From positions 30,986,506 to 31,050,505 of the forward strand of contig NC_061772.1 in NCBI RefSeq assembly GCF_022458985.1: a DNA stretch of 64,000 nt. The letters run 5' to 3'. Numbering within the stretch: position 1 is the stretch's first letter; each line of letters starts with the position of its first letter. Positions 15,957 through 30,957 of this stretch are shown one piece after another. The stretch comes from Mugil cephalus. Taxonomy: Eukaryota; Chordata; Actinopteri; Mugiliformes; Mugilidae. The notes under the pieces were generated by a model. It ran no database searches and had not been told where the DNA came from. It was given only the letters and a program-made list of their open reading frames with translations. The position numbers and the translations under genes are program-made.

Positions 15957-18250
15957 ATGGCGGAGAGGCCAGAAGACCTGAACCTTCCCAATGCGGTCAT
16001 CACTCGCATCATCAAAGAGGCGGTGAGTGCTCCGGTAGCTTAGCATGCATTAGCCACACAGCTAAGCGTAGGATTTTTCGCGAAGTTAACAACGTTTTCT
16101 CGTTAAAAGAACCAAAAAGATATTTAATTTGAATCCCAACGTAGTTCTGAAATGTTCGGTGAGTCTTATAAACATCGGCATTGAAAGATATTCTGTCCGT
16201 GGAGTGATTAATTAATAATTAAAAGTTTTCTTCTCAAGTTTAGCTGTGAGATTAAATCAAAACAAAGATGGTGCCTGGACAGGAACTGGTTAAAAATCAG
16301 TTATCGTTCATATTCATCGATGAGCTTTGACAGGCAATTCGTAAGTTTCCTAATCATTTTTCTTCGGTTGAGTAAAAATAGAAAATTGTAAGGCTACGAA
16401 GAAGATAAATACTTTATTTATTCCAAGGGATCAGTATATTTATATTTTAATAATCTCTATCGATCTTAATTTATTAGTATGTAAGATTATTTTGTCAGCT
16501 GGTCAGTAGAGCAGATCAGAAGTTGCTTGACCATCAACATTTTCAATATTTTCTCATAATCACAGTAATTCACTGACATAAGTCAAATGTTTAATAGTGC
16601 ACAACAAAAAAACATCTGTTAATAGTTAATTTGGCATTTTTCATTTCATAAAATGTTAATAAACATAAAATAAGCTCAGGTTTCACCCCACCCCTACTTC
16701 TGATGCAGATTGATGTGTTAAATACATGTTTACATTTGTTTACCACTTAGGGTCAAGGAACCATATATGGTAAATTCATCAATCTTGATTTTCTCCATGA
16801 AAATTTAAAAAAATGTTTCTAAAATGTGAGACAGTTTTCTGTCCTACAAAAACACTCAGGTTAAAATTTAGAATTTCAGAGTATCTCAACGAGAGCCCTA
16901 TGAAAGTCTAAAGAAGTGAGTGTTTTTATTCTTCCTGCTGTAGAAACAATAATCTAAACTACTCGTTGGGTTTTAACAGCTCCCAGATGGCGTGAACGTG
17001 TCTAAAGAAGCAAGAAGAGCCATTTCCCAGGCGGCCAGCGTCTTTGTGTTGTACGCAACGTCCTGGTAAGAAGGAAATAAATATTAACATTAAATGAGAA
17101 CATTCAGTCCTTCTAGACGGTCAGTGTCATATTTTAAAGTTTCTCTTGTTGTCAGCGCCAATAACTTCGCCATGAAGGCCAAAAGGAAGACGCTGAATGC
17201 TGGAGACGTGCTGGCCGCCATGGAGGAGATGGAGTTCGAACGTTTCCTGGAGCCGCTCAGAGAAGCTCTGGAAGGTGAGGACGAGGACGCCATCTTGTTT
17301 CTGAGACCCCAGCTCATAGCTGCTCCTCCTAGCTTCCTAGCCTCCCAGCTAATAGTAGCTCCTCCTAGCCTCCCAGCTAACAGTAGCTCTTCCTAGCCTC
17401 CCAGCTAACAGTAGCACTTCCTAGCCTCCCATCTAACAGTAGCTCCTCCTAGCCTCCCAGCTAACAGTAGCACCTCCTAGCCTCCCAGCTAACAGTAGCA
17501 CCTCCTAGCCTCCCAGCTAACAGTAGCACCTCCTAGCCTCCCATCTAACAGTAGCTCCTCCTAGCCTCCCAGCTAACAGTAGCACCTCCTAGCCTCCCAT
17601 CTAACAGTAGCTCCTCCTAGCCTCCCAGCTAACAGTAGCACCTCCTAGCCTCCCAGCTAACAGTAGCACCTCCTAGCCTCCCAGCTAACAGTAGCTCTCC
17701 TAGCCTCCCAGCTAACAGTAGCACCTCCTAGCCTCCCATCTAACAGTAGCTCCTCCTAGCCTCCCAGCTAACAGTAGCACCTCCTAGCCTCCCAGCTAAC
17801 AGTAGCACCTCCTAGCCTCCCATCTAACAGTAGCTCCTCCTAGCCTCCCATCTAACAGTAGCACCTCCTAGCCTCCCATCTAACAGTAGCTCCTCCTAGC
17901 CTCCCATCTAACAGTAGCACCTCCTAGCCTCCCAGCTAACAGTAGCACCTCCTAGCCTCCCAGCTAACCGTAGCTCTTTGCTGGCAGGAGTTTTTTTTTC
18001 TCTCAGGATTTCAGCTTAAATCCGTTTCTGTTCAACAGTTTACAAAAAGGGCCAGAAGGGGAAGAAGGAAGTTTCTGAGCAGAGACGCAAAGACAAAGAG
18101 AAGAAAGTCGACTCTGAGAACGACAAGAGCCGAGAGGAGGAGGAGGAAGAGGAGGACGAGGAGGAGGAGGAGGAGCAGGAGGAGCAGCAGCGCATGGAGG
18201 AGGAGAACCAAGCTGAGAACGATGCTGAGGAGGAGGAGGTGGAGAACTGA
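15957..18250 (+). CDS. pole3: DNA polymerase epsilon subunit 3 (histone-fold protein, CHRAC17)
   Basis: POLE3 pairs with POLE4 in the leading-strand polymerase epsilon and with CHRAC1 in the CHRAC remodelling complex; it binds DNA and histones in the nucleus. Exons 15957-16022, 16980-17065, 17156-17274 and 18039-18250, all GT-AG with matching phases, give 160 residues. The start [20 protein letters not shown] matches the family. The histone fold spans about residues 8-90 ([36 protein letters not shown]), followed by a Lys-rich stretch and an acidic Glu/Asp tail ending EEEEVEN. The acidic tail is longer than in the mammalian protein (147 aa), through Glu codon repeats. Intron 3 is almost wholly a 28-bp minisatellite. 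Confidence 0.97.
17305..17985. repeat. 28-bp minisatellite in pole3 intron 3
   Basis: About 24 units built around agctcctcctagcctcccag followed by CTAACAGT, with AGCACC and CATCTAAC variants. It starts about 30 bases after the exon 3 donor and ends about 50 bases before the exon 4 acceptor. The same unit, differing by one or two bases, forms arrays at 38995-39530, 48666-48890 and 60515-60775. Confidence 0.93.
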
Positions 18251-18471
18251 GGTCCCTGAAGGCATCGCCTCGTCTTCTGAAGCAACAATCATCCTGAACG
18301 CAGCCAGTCAGAGCTGATGCTTCCTGGTCAATCTGAGACCGGAACCAGAACTAAAAGGATCCAGACCTGTTCCCTTCAGACTGGACTAGAGTCTAGAGTC
18401 TGGTCTCTGAGGCCGTTATTCCCTAAAACTCCTTTTGTTTGTACTTTTGTAGAACGTGTAAACAACATTTC

Positions 18472-18477
18472 AATAAA
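18472..18477 (+). terminator. pole3: pole3 polyadenylation signal AATAAA
   Basis: AATAAA lies about 220 bases after the pole3 stop codon and is the first good signal on the plus strand, giving a short 3' UTR. Confidence 0.7.
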
Positions 18478-18714
18478 TAATTTTGTATGAAAATCAAACC
18501 GGGTTCAGATCAGATGTTTTAATGCGAGCTGAGGGTTCTTGAGCTGTTTCCATGGAGACCAGATGAGTATATGAAGGAGCATCACTGTTGTTTTCCTTTA
18601 ATTAATCCTACACTCTGCTCTACCACCAGCTACAAGGAAATGTTGGATTATACACAACTCATTTTATAGAAATCATTTTTCCAACTCACGGTTTCACAGG
18701 AACTCTTTACAGAG

Positions 18715-18990
18715 TGGTTGGCATGGCAACTGGTGGTCGCCATGATGTCACATCCTGTTTCATCATAGCATCAAATAACGAACTAAAACGAAACTTATCC
18801 AAACAATTGACACTTGAACATTCATCAACATATTAACTACCTAAAATGACTGAACCTTCCTTATAAAATATTTGGTGTATGTTAGTGTTTCATTTGGCCC
18901 AAGTCCCGCCCACTAACAATGGAGGGGGTGGAGCTTATGACCAATACTGCAGCCACCAGGGGGCGCTCTACTAGCTTTGGCTTCATATTA
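18715..18990 (-). repeat. Dispersed repeat family R2, reverse copy
   Basis: Its sequence reads, in reverse complement, like the copies at 23755-24000, 25555-26090 and 34728-35625: gaagccaaagctagtagagc, CCCCCTGGTGGCTGCAGTAT, cataagctccaccccctcca, then gtgggcgggacttgggccaa. It lies between pole3 and rpl12, which converge here. Class unknown, probably a nonautonomous element. Confidence 0.65.
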
Positions 18991-19559
18991 ATATACACAT
19001 CTTCACTGAGGAAGAGGATCATGAACAGGAGGAGGAATCCAGTCCTGAATTAATATTGTAGAAGAAAATCAGTTTATTGTAATCTTCCTTTTTTCAGTCT
19101 TTATCCCAGACTTATTCACGGTAACTTAGTTTTTAAACCATCCTCCAGTCTCTGGTCTATTCTAAATATGTGTCATGACTAAAATCCAGTTTCAAACTCG
19201 CTCAATAAACCATGAATAAACCCTTCGACGTGTGGCTGCTGCCATTTTGAAGTCAGTTAGCCACGCCCCATTTATGACATCACTGGAAAGACAAGTCTGG
19301 ACAGAATTCTGTTTATATCCATCAGGCTCAAACCAGAGAGACTGTAACTATGTTCTAAGTAGAAGTTTACATCTTAAAGTAGAGGTCAGACTCTTATGGT
19401 CCACATGTTTGACACCTGGACCCGTCATGACGTCCACTGGTTCTACCGACTACGATCCAACACCAGAACTCTGACATTCTGTCATTTTAAATGAGCCAGA
19501 TTCAGTCACTGAGGATTAAAATAAACAGATCAGACACAAGCGGCTGAGAGTTGATCAGT
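18991..19559. other. Spacer between convergent pole3 and rpl12
   Basis: No coding or structured RNA was recognised. It is moderately AT-rich, with short open frames lacking family resemblance. Confidence 0.4.
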
Positions 19560-19565
19560 TTTATT
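19560..19565 (-). terminator. rpl12: rpl12 polyadenylation signal
   Basis: AATAAA on minus lies only 7 bases after the rpl12 stop codon, so the 3' UTR is very short, as is usual for ribosomal-protein genes. Confidence 0.8.
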
Positions 19566-19572
19566 CGTCTCT

Positions 19573-22123
<2,551 letters not shown>

Positions 22124-22228
22124 GATGCTGCCGTAGAGGTTGAGCTCAGTTCAGCTTGGTTGGTGAGGGTGTCGGATGAACCCGGGCTCGGGACGACCGA
22201 TTACTGTTGCACCTTCACCGCTACCGGG

Positions 22229-22239
22229 GTAAAGAAAGG
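22229..22239 (-). promoter_or_regulatory. rpl12: Candidate 5'TOP transcription start of rpl12
   Basis: On minus, GCCTTTCTTTACCCC provides a C followed by a pyrimidine tract about 115 bases upstream of the ATG in GC-rich DNA, as in terminal-oligopyrimidine mRNAs of ribosomal-protein genes. Such mRNAs are translated under mTOR/LARP1 control; the start base is inferred. Confidence 0.55.
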
Positions 22240-22299
22240 CTGAGCCGAGGCCGCGGAGCGGTTTTATAGCCGCGCCAAGTCCCGCGAGAGCTCTCAAAT

Positions 22300-23750
22300 C
22301 TCGTTATGGTGTGATTGAATTAAATGTTATTACATTATATAATAATAAAGGAAGATAACTCCATATAATATGTTATGTTTTATTTTTACTGCAATAAATA
22401 TATACAAATAAAACAAAACAACAGATGATTACAATCAGTGAATAAATAAAACTGTCGAATAAATAGGTACATGTAGAAATATGTAAAAAAAATATACATT
22501 AAAAAAGTGAGTGTAGTTTGCAATTTCAGTAATATTTGTACTTTGCATAATAATATTTTATATATTTTTTAGAATACGTTTTGATATTTTGAGACTATAA
22601 ATATTATAATAGTCAGATTTTAAAATATAAAGAATAAAGAAAAAAATAACCCATGAGTAAATAAATATGAAGATATAGAATAATTATTTTTAAAGAGATG
22701 TTAATGAATGTTTATCTAATGTGTTAAATAGTTTTTATAAGTTAAATAAGATTTTACAGTTTGTGAAAATAAAAAAATACATAATATACAAAAGACAAAT
22801 ATGTTATAATTTTGTATGTATGTTTGATGTACATACAAAATAATGTGTCATTGTTACCAGTTTATTAAATAATCAAATTACACGCATTCATAAAATAACG
22901 AATAAATGAAGTAACCATCTAACGTTCAATATATTGTTGTCAGTCTTATAAATATAAAGTCGGAGCCGTGTGTCTCTGAGGATGAGAGGCCTCAGGGTGA
23001 AAACATGTTGTTGGCTCCAGTTGTTCTCACATTATTTCCACTGGTGCCTAGAAAACAAGCTTTTTTTTGTTGTTTTTTGCTTTTTTGTTGGTAAAATTCA
23101 CTGCTTGTGAAGATCCTCTGATCCACTACGAGACCAGCCAGAGGTTCATTTACATTAACCAGATAAAATACGTCTGTTTTTCAGAGAGGAACATAGATAA
23201 ATATCTATATGTGACAGTGAGTGATTGGATGCAGGGTTTAATGGGTTCTGAGGAGCTGATCTTCTGTGGTGAAGTGGAGTGGGAGCTGAGTGGACCGGCG
23301 GTTTCATCAGATCATGAGCATCGACGTTCAATCTGTGTTTTCCTGCTTCTGGTGAAGGACTTTTTGACTCAGAGACGCTTCTACAGGAATAGCAACAGAA
23401 CACAAGAGGGAGTAAGTGGGTGAGTGAGCAGAGATCATCACTGTTTAATATGCATCATGAAAATCTGGGAGGATAGTCACAAATTCACAAGTCGGACTCT
23501 GACAGGAGCTTCGTCTGTGTTTTATTACACATCTAAATCGTCTCTGTGGCCACAGGTTTGTGATTTTCTATCCTTGCATCCTGATGCACAGACCAATGTC
23601 ATGTCACGTTTTCATCCCTTTGTTTTTCTGAGTGCGTTTACACAAACGTTTCAAATCATTTCTCTGACTCACTGGGATTTCAGGGATATGCAGCATCATC
23701 TTGTGAATTTGCAGCCAGACTTTAGTATAAATAGTATAAATAGCGGATGC
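22300..23750. other. AT-rich intergenic stretch, no gene recognised
   Basis: 22310-22960 is strongly AT-rich. Open frames at 23067-23423 and 23424-23849 have no recognisable motifs or family resemblance, and their ends overlap repeat R2. Confidence 0.4.
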
Positions 23751-23754
23751 CATA

Positions 23755-24000
23755 ACATGAAGCCAAAGCTAGTACAGCTCCCCCAGGTGGCCAGCTGCAG
23801 TATAGGCTATAAAAGCTCCACCCCCTCCATGATAGTGGGCGGAAACTAATACAGTAAAATACAGGTTACATACATTTCATGTAGTTGATATGATGCTATG
23901 CTGATGTATGTTCAAGCTATTTAACGCTATAACAACAGGAAGTGAGGTCATGACAACTGACAGTTGCCATGACAACGTGTAACTAAAGGCTCTTTCAGGT
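23755..24000 (+). repeat. Dispersed repeat family R2, copy without 39-bp array
   Basis: It starts at gaagccaaagctagtacagc and runs through CTCCACCCCCTCCATGATAG to acaggaagtgaggtcatgac and GTTGCCATGACAACG. The order matches the copy at 34728, but the 39-bp tandem array is absent. Confidence 0.65.
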
Positions 24001-25550
24001 ACTGCAGGATTTAGACAGTGTATCCTACGTAGGTGTGAGTCATTTCCACTTGTACCTGATCAGCCTGTCTTGCTCTGTAACAACTCCACCCAAACACTAG
24101 GCGGCGCTGTGTCTTTTTTCCTGCTTCACTTTCAACAATGGCAAAATTTCCCCAAACACGAGTCGTACAAATGTCTGTATCTCCAAACCTCCTTCGTTAA
24201 CCTGACAGATTCTTTATTGATCCAAAACCATCAATTAAAAAATAGAGATTGGGAAGCAGCTGGAAACATGAAAGAGGAAACACGCTGCTACCAAGACGAC
24301 CAATCACAGCTCTGGCTACATTTAAACACTAACGAGGACCAATCACAGCTGTAGTTACATTTAAACACTAACGAGGACCAATCACAGCTCCAGCTGCATT
24401 TCTGGAGGTGGGCGTTAGCTACGATGCTAGGCTCTACGTTAGGCTCTACGTTAACACAGAAACATAAACTAACCGACTTCAAGTTAAACTTTAGTTCATT
24501 GAGACTGTCGTTAGCTAGCTAGCTACGTTAGCTCTGTGCAGAGTTACCATTTACAAATTGTGTATCCATGAGTCAAGATTCAGGAATCATTTATTGTCGT
24601 TATATGTGTACATAAATCAAATCAAATCAAATCAAATCACACTTTATTTATATAACACTTTTCACGCAAAAAGAAAATAACACAAAGTGCCTCACAAATA
24701 AAAACAAAACATTACAAGAGACAAATCAAGATTGGATTTATTTATTTATTTATTGGATCTCTAAGACTGATTTAGTGATTTAGTGATTTAGTGATTATTG
24801 TTTCCTTGGTTTGTGTTTATTTGATTGACTGATTGTTTGCGGGATTCATGAGGAAAAGCTGCAAATGAATTGTCCTGATGGGATAAATAAAGTTCTCTGA
24901 ACCTGAATCAGGTATAAAAACAATATAATAAGCGCTATAAATAAAATAAAATAAAATAAAATTAGAGCTGTACAGATATATACACATAAGCATATATAAC
25001 AGAAAGAGTTAACCTGAGAATAAGGCAGCTGTGGTCCAATGAAGGAGGAGAACCAGGTACCAGGGTCCTGGACCAGAGGATGAGAACCATGGATGAGAAC
25101 CATGGATGAGAACCATGCTGACCTCTGATGGTTTCGGGATGAAACAGTGATTATTGACAGCAGAGGAGGAGAAGGTCGATGGAAGTTAGAGACGAATCGA
25201 CGAACGTGTTCCTGGATTAAAATCCATCCAGACAGTTTGTGAGTGCAATTAAAAGAGACGAGCCGCGTCCTTAGTCCTGATTCCCTTCGACTGCAGCTCC
25301 AACTAAATCAATAGAGGAAATTGTAAAACGGAGAAATTAGAGTCAGAGGAGAAGAGCTGCTGATTGGAAAACACAAGGAAAAGGTCAAGTAGGCGACGGA
25401 GGAGAGGAAATCAGATCAACCCCCCGGGTTTAACAAACGAGCTGAGAGTGTGTTGCTGCATCACATCAGGACCGACCTCAGCGAGGACACAACTTCTGAG
25501 CTCTTCAGACCCAGGACATAGACGCCATATAAATATAGATGTGGAGTAAC
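24001..25550. other. Intergenic stretch with small repeats
   Basis: It contains a three-unit repeat of aacgaggaccaatcacagct with tacatttaaacact at about 24300-24400, GCTAGCTAGC-rich DNA at 24410-24535, and an (AAATC)n run followed by actttatttatataacactt at 24617-24662 that looks like a retroposon 3' end. No gene was recognised. Confidence 0.45.
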
Positions 25551-25554
25551 TCTC

Positions 25555-26090
25555 TGAAGTGAAGCCAAAGCCACTAGAGCTCCCCCTGGTGACTGGCTGC
25601 AGTATAAGTCATAAGCTCCACCCCCTCCATGTTGGTGGGCGGGACTTGGGCCAAACTAAACTACTAAAATACACGTCAAGGAATTTCAAGGATGGTTTCA
25701 GTCACTTTAGGTATAGTTAAGATAATGTTGATGAATATTCAAGTGTCAATTTATTGGACACATTTCGTTTTAGTTGGTTATTTGACGCTTTAGAAACATT
25801 CAGTCACTCTGGCTCACAAGATGGCGGCACCTGTATCCCTGTGATTGTATCATCAGTTTGAACCAATGACAATATGTATACGGTCTATGGAGGAGACGTG
25901 TTTAGTCCATATTTATATACAGTCTATGGAGGAGACGTGTTTAGTCCATATTTATATACGGTCTATGGAGACGTGTTTAGTCCATATTTATATACGGTCT
26001 ATGGAGGAGACGTGTTTAGTCCATATTTATATACAGTCTATTGAGGAGACGTGTTTAGTCCATATTTATATACAGTCTATGATTCTGGAT
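25555..26090 (+). repeat. Dispersed repeat R2 with a short 39-bp array
   Basis: The R2 body at 25555-25860 is followed by about five units of a 39-bp repeat (25864-26085) containing gacgtgtttagtccatattt and ATATACGGTCTATGGAG. The same body and array, much longer, lie in the kcng4 intron at 34728-35625. Confidence 0.75.
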
Positions 26091-27180
26091 AAAACCCGAC
26101 TTTAATATCTGGGGACAGCACCAAGTTCTGCGCTGTGGCCGAATCACGTCACTACAACAAAGCTACAGGACAAGGAGCAGCTGTTTGTTTTAATAAATAA
26201 ATAAAATGCCATTATGTTTGACCCAGAATCTCATGGAGCTGGTATCTAAACCCTGTGGGGCCTGATCTAACTCAAATCAGCTCAAATAAACAAGGCACCA
26301 TGTTTCCAGTTCTTCTAAATCAATATATGAAGACGGATGAACCTCCGTCCTGGTTTTGAAGCTCAGTGTCTCCAGTCGTCTCCAGCTCATCAGCTCATTG
26401 GTCCACCACGGTTTTAACTGGGTGAAAGTCTATCGGGCGTCTCCAGGTCTTTATCAGAGATCTTCTCAAGTGTCTGAGGACACCCACCTGTCAATCATAG
26501 AGGCCACACCCCTTAACTCTACAGATCTTTAAGCTCTGGAAACTCTGGTTCTAGACAGAACAGTTCTTCATGAGCGCTCAACTCCAGAGAACTGGTTCAG
26601 TATCAGGCTGTAAACACATGACTGATTCACATGTGTAGCCTCTAGTGGCCATTACAGGAACTGTACTTAGCATTAGCTTCATTAACTCCATACTGACCAG
26701 TTTAACCAGCAACACAGAGCATCATATTTAAATATTATTTCTATAAACACGTTGCATTAGCTTAGATTGTAGCTACTGACAAAGTTAAAAAGTTCATACG
26801 TGATTTTTTTTATGTTCTGCAGTTTTTTCCTCCAGTTTCCTCCTGTTTGAGTCAACTTCCTGATTGTTTTTATTCACAGCTGTAGGTATTTTGGAGGATT
26901 TGTTTCAGGACTTGTCAGCATGTGATGAAAATGTCTGCAGAGAGAAAATGTGTTTTTATAAACCTTTGGAAACTCACACCAGCTTCACCAGAGAAAACAG
27001 CCTCATGCTGACAACCTGTGTTTTAACAGTCTCTGTTGACTTGAGCTGCTCAGGTAGAAAATCAGTCCATCACAAACAAGAACAGGATCAGTCGTCCCTA
27101 CGATGGATAACAGCGTCATTCATCCTGCACACGGACAGATTCATTCAAATACACAAAGGTTCAAAATAAAGGTTTAAAAA
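26091..27180. other. Intergenic stretch, no supported gene
   Basis: An open frame of 101 codons at 26864-27169 has no recognised domain, no convincing splice context and no resemblance I can name. I treat it as chance. Confidence 0.35.
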
Positions 27181-27189
27181 TGACTTGAA

Positions 27190-27625
27190 TGTGTCCTGAG
27201 CTACAACTGAGCTAATGCTGAGCTAATACTGAGCTAATACTGAGCTAGCACTGAGCTAACACTGAGCTAGCACTGAACTAATGCTGAGCTAGTACTGAGC
27301 TAATACTGAGCTAGTACTGAGCTAATGCTGAGCTAGCTCTGAGCTAACACTGAGCTAATGCTGAGCTAATGCTGAGCTAACACTGAGCTACCTCTGAGCT
27401 AACGCTGAGCTAATACTGAGCTAATACTGAACTAGCACTGAGCTAATACTGAGCTAACACTGAGCTAGTACTGAGCTAACACTGAGCTAATACTGAGCTA
27501 ACACTGAGTTACCACTGAGCTAACACTGAGCTAACACTGAGTTACCACTGAGCTAACACTGAGCTAACACTGAGTTACCACTGAGCTAACACTGAGCTAA
27601 CACTGAGCTAACACTGAGCTACCGG
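27190..27625. repeat. 11-12-bp minisatellite (ctgagctaacac)
   Basis: About 38 short units of actgagctaa type occur, with AATACTG, AATGCTG and TAGCACTG variants. It shares the AGCTAA word with the other minisatellites of the window. Confidence 0.9.
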
Positions 27626-28740
27626 TGTTTTAACAGTCTCTGTTGACTTGGGCTTGTTCAGGTAGAAAATACCAACTGGATCTGAAATCTCTCAGCGGTA
27701 TCGTCCCCCCCTACGATGCTTTAAAGTTATGTCACTTTATTATTATTATTTCATTTAAATGAATATACAAATGTTAATGCTGATGGATTTTTAATTAGGG
27801 GCCAGATGTTTCCACAGAATCGAGTGAACCGAGCAGCTTTCTTAGAGCACTGAACCCGCTGCATTAACTCAGCAGAGGAGGAAATAAATCAGATAACTAA
27901 GACATTAGTCGACCAGTAGCGCTGCACAGAGCCTCCACGCCGGACATTGTGGTTATCTTCGGGGAAAGAGATGCATGATGGGATAAAGGCAGCAGTTTCC
28001 CAGAGCTGATAAATGAAGAAGAGGAACAAGGACAAAATGTTTGATCCAACAGTGCACCTCGTTATTCAGCAGCAAATACACGGGGAAAAATAAGTTTCCT
28101 TCTGGATTAAACTAAACAAACAGGCAGTGTTACGATGGGGGTTGAAGGCTGGAATCTTTCCACGATTAACTCCTTCTTCTTCTTGTTCTTCTTCTTCTTC
28201 TTCTGAGTAGAAAGTTCAGATATTTGTGGACAAATGCTCCATGTAGCTGTAACACACCAACCACTGGGATAAATACTGTGCTAATCTGCACTGCTCAGAT
28301 AACGTTGAGCTATTGAACGCAGCGTGTTTTCTTTAATTACTACTATTGATTTTTCTATTTTTAATGTTATTTTATATTTTGTATCATATGTGTCTTTTTA
28401 TATTCCATTTCTAAGATTATTTTTTATAGTGCACAAAACAATAAACTCTCTGAATCTGGAGTCTCTTTAATCCTGATTGCGTTTTAAACTCGTTAGCGCT
28501 CAGACTCCTCGGCCTCGTTGGCAGTGAGACGTCTCGGTCCATCCAGGCTCCGTCAGGAGGCTGAAAGCTGAGTCGGGGGGCTGAGAGAAGGCAGCTCGTC
28601 AGTAACTGTAAACGGACACCTGGCCTATATAATCTGATTCCTCAGTGAGGGTTTCCTCCATCTACGCTCCACAGACTTCCTCTGTTTCTTCATTCCATTA
28701 TGAGAAACAGGAGACAGCACAAACAAAGGTTGAATGCCTA
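27626..28740. other. Intergenic stretch, no gene recognised
   Basis: Mixed-composition DNA with a (CTT)n run near 28160-28204 and an AT-rich part near 28320-28450. No coding signal was seen. Confidence 0.35.
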
Positions 28741-29130
28741 ATGAAACCACACGGCATGCCATATTAATGAAACACAGTCCGACAGGAACAATGAGACCAG
28801 GGCCTTTGCGAGCCGAGTTTGGGAGTCCTGATGAGGCTGGGATTTGAGTTAATTAACGAGAGCTTGAGAGGACTGTTTGTGCTGAGTGGAGGGTGACTTA
28901 TCAGTTGCCCTGCTGCACCGGTCCCCTGGCGAGCCGGCAACAAATTGAGAGAGCAGAGCAATTCCCCAGGAGTTTGGTTTAATTTCTTGTGCCGGGGAGA
29001 TTCCACTGATCCATGTTAACCCCGCCGCACCATCAGGAAATTAAGTTGCAAAAGAAGCTTAAGGTTTCCGATCGAGATGAAATGAAGGCAGCCTGCAGTC
29101 AAAAATGTAAATGAGCTGCTGGGTGAGAGA
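28741..29130. other. Candidate conserved noncoding element
   Basis: This non-repetitive block of even composition contains homeodomain-like words (TTAATTAACG, ATTAATGA, TAAATGAGC) and lacks long ORFs, tandem repeats and retroposon features, in contrast with its surroundings. It resembles the texture of vertebrate developmental enhancers. That is a judgement of style only; conservation was not tested. Confidence 0.25.
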
Positions 29131-30890
29131 ACGGACGCGTCGACCCGGTTCATCCAGCCAGACAACACGAGGACGGTTTGTGTCTAACACAGAAAAACAT
29201 GTGGCTCCCAGTGAATGAAGCCATGGACCCGGGTATCTGGGGGCAGTGGGGGCCCTGCAGTGTTGGGCCCTTCAGCAAGTTAATCTGGTTTTGCAGCCTC
29301 CCTCCTTCTCTGGGATTATCTAGTAATCCCAGATATTCATCTGTTCTGGAGGTCAGAGGGCGTCTTATTACAATTCAGCATCACTGTCGTCCTGATGTGG
29401 ATGAGCTGGATGGTGCTGGAGGGTCTGGCTTCAGGAACACGACGCCAGGATGAACAAATAAACCAGACGAGATGAGACCAGACTGTATTGATCCAGCCAT
29501 CCATCAACAGACGGAGAGGAGGAAGCTCCAGACTTCCCTCCAGCTCGTCCTGGGTTTCCCTGGGTCCCAAACCACCTCAACCAGAACCAGCTGCACTCTG
29601 AACTCCCTCTGGATGTCATTTCTAATCCCCGTGTCTCTAAGGCTCCAGCTAAGGGCAGCTATCGTACAGAAGAACCTGAATGGATTCTCCTTAACATCGA
29701 GTCAGTTACCAGAGATCTGGACCTCAGCGTCACCAGGATAGTCCTCCACCCAATCAGAGACATTTAAACCAGAACTGTCCAAATGTCCAATGATTCAACT
29801 TTGATCAGATTAATCTCAGGTTGATGTGGATTAATTCACATTAATCAGATTAAATCTCCTTCATGTTTAATCTCAAACAGACTCCAGGAAGAAGAGAATA
29901 TATCTGCACTGAACGTGTTCATTCAACATAACACCTTTTTGTGTCTTTGTTTGTCCACCATGTGTCCACATGAATGTGTCCCTGTTGCTACGGAGACAAA
30001 CTAACTTGTGGACATTGTCCAACCAGAGCAGAGTTGACGCTTCTTATTGAGAACAGTGTCTCCCAGTGAACAGTGGCTGCAGGAGTGGACACATATTAGC
30101 AGCAGCATTGGCAGCTTGTCTTTGTCTTGGTTTGTCTTGGTTTGTCTCCAGCTGTTAGCCGCGTTAGCCCAAGTGCTAGCAGAATCCCCGGCTAACGTAT
30201 GCTTGGCTTGGTTCATGTGCTGTTTGAAGCTGGAAAGAAAACTCCTTCCTGCAGAGTGTGATGATACTTTATGTGTCTCCACTGGTCCCTCTTGGTTTCT
30301 TTGTCCTCAAATGTCCCATGGAGAGGACCAACGTGCTGTTTAGCGTCTTCCATCTTTATGGGTTGGTTCTGCTGCCTGTCACTACCGGATCAGCTGGTGC
30401 TAACGCTAACGCTACGTGGACAAACTGAGACACGTTCACAGTCAGAACAGTGGTGGGTCCAGGACGGAGCCCTGTGGTGCTCCATGTGAAGCGTTGGCTT
30501 CATGTGTTTTAAAATACTGATTTGAATCAAATAGTTTTTGTTCCTTCTGGTCAGTGCAGCTCAAAGTGATCTCCAGTTCTGGCTGGGGACTCATGTACGG
30601 AGCCATTTTAATTAATTAACACCAGGCGTGAACACAGAAACTTAAAAGTGAGATCAGGATGATGATGTGAGGCCTGTTTCAGATCATCTCTAAATGAATC
30701 ACTGCACAACGTTTATTTTGAAGATCATAAACAGGCTTTAAACCCTGAGCTGAAGCTTTGGCCTTTTATTAGATTTTATTTTACAGAGGTCACATTAAAC
30801 CACGTGGATGTCACCTTCAGAGCAGCTGACGTCCTGGTTATTAGATCTGAAACAACCACCTGCTTCTGGTGCAGCAGCAGTGACATAATG

Positions 30891-30957
<67 letters not shown>

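Noticed and set aside
26864-27169. 101-codon frame as a possible small gene
   Set aside because: No signal peptide, domain, splice context or resemblance could be named; it ends at the start of a minisatellite.
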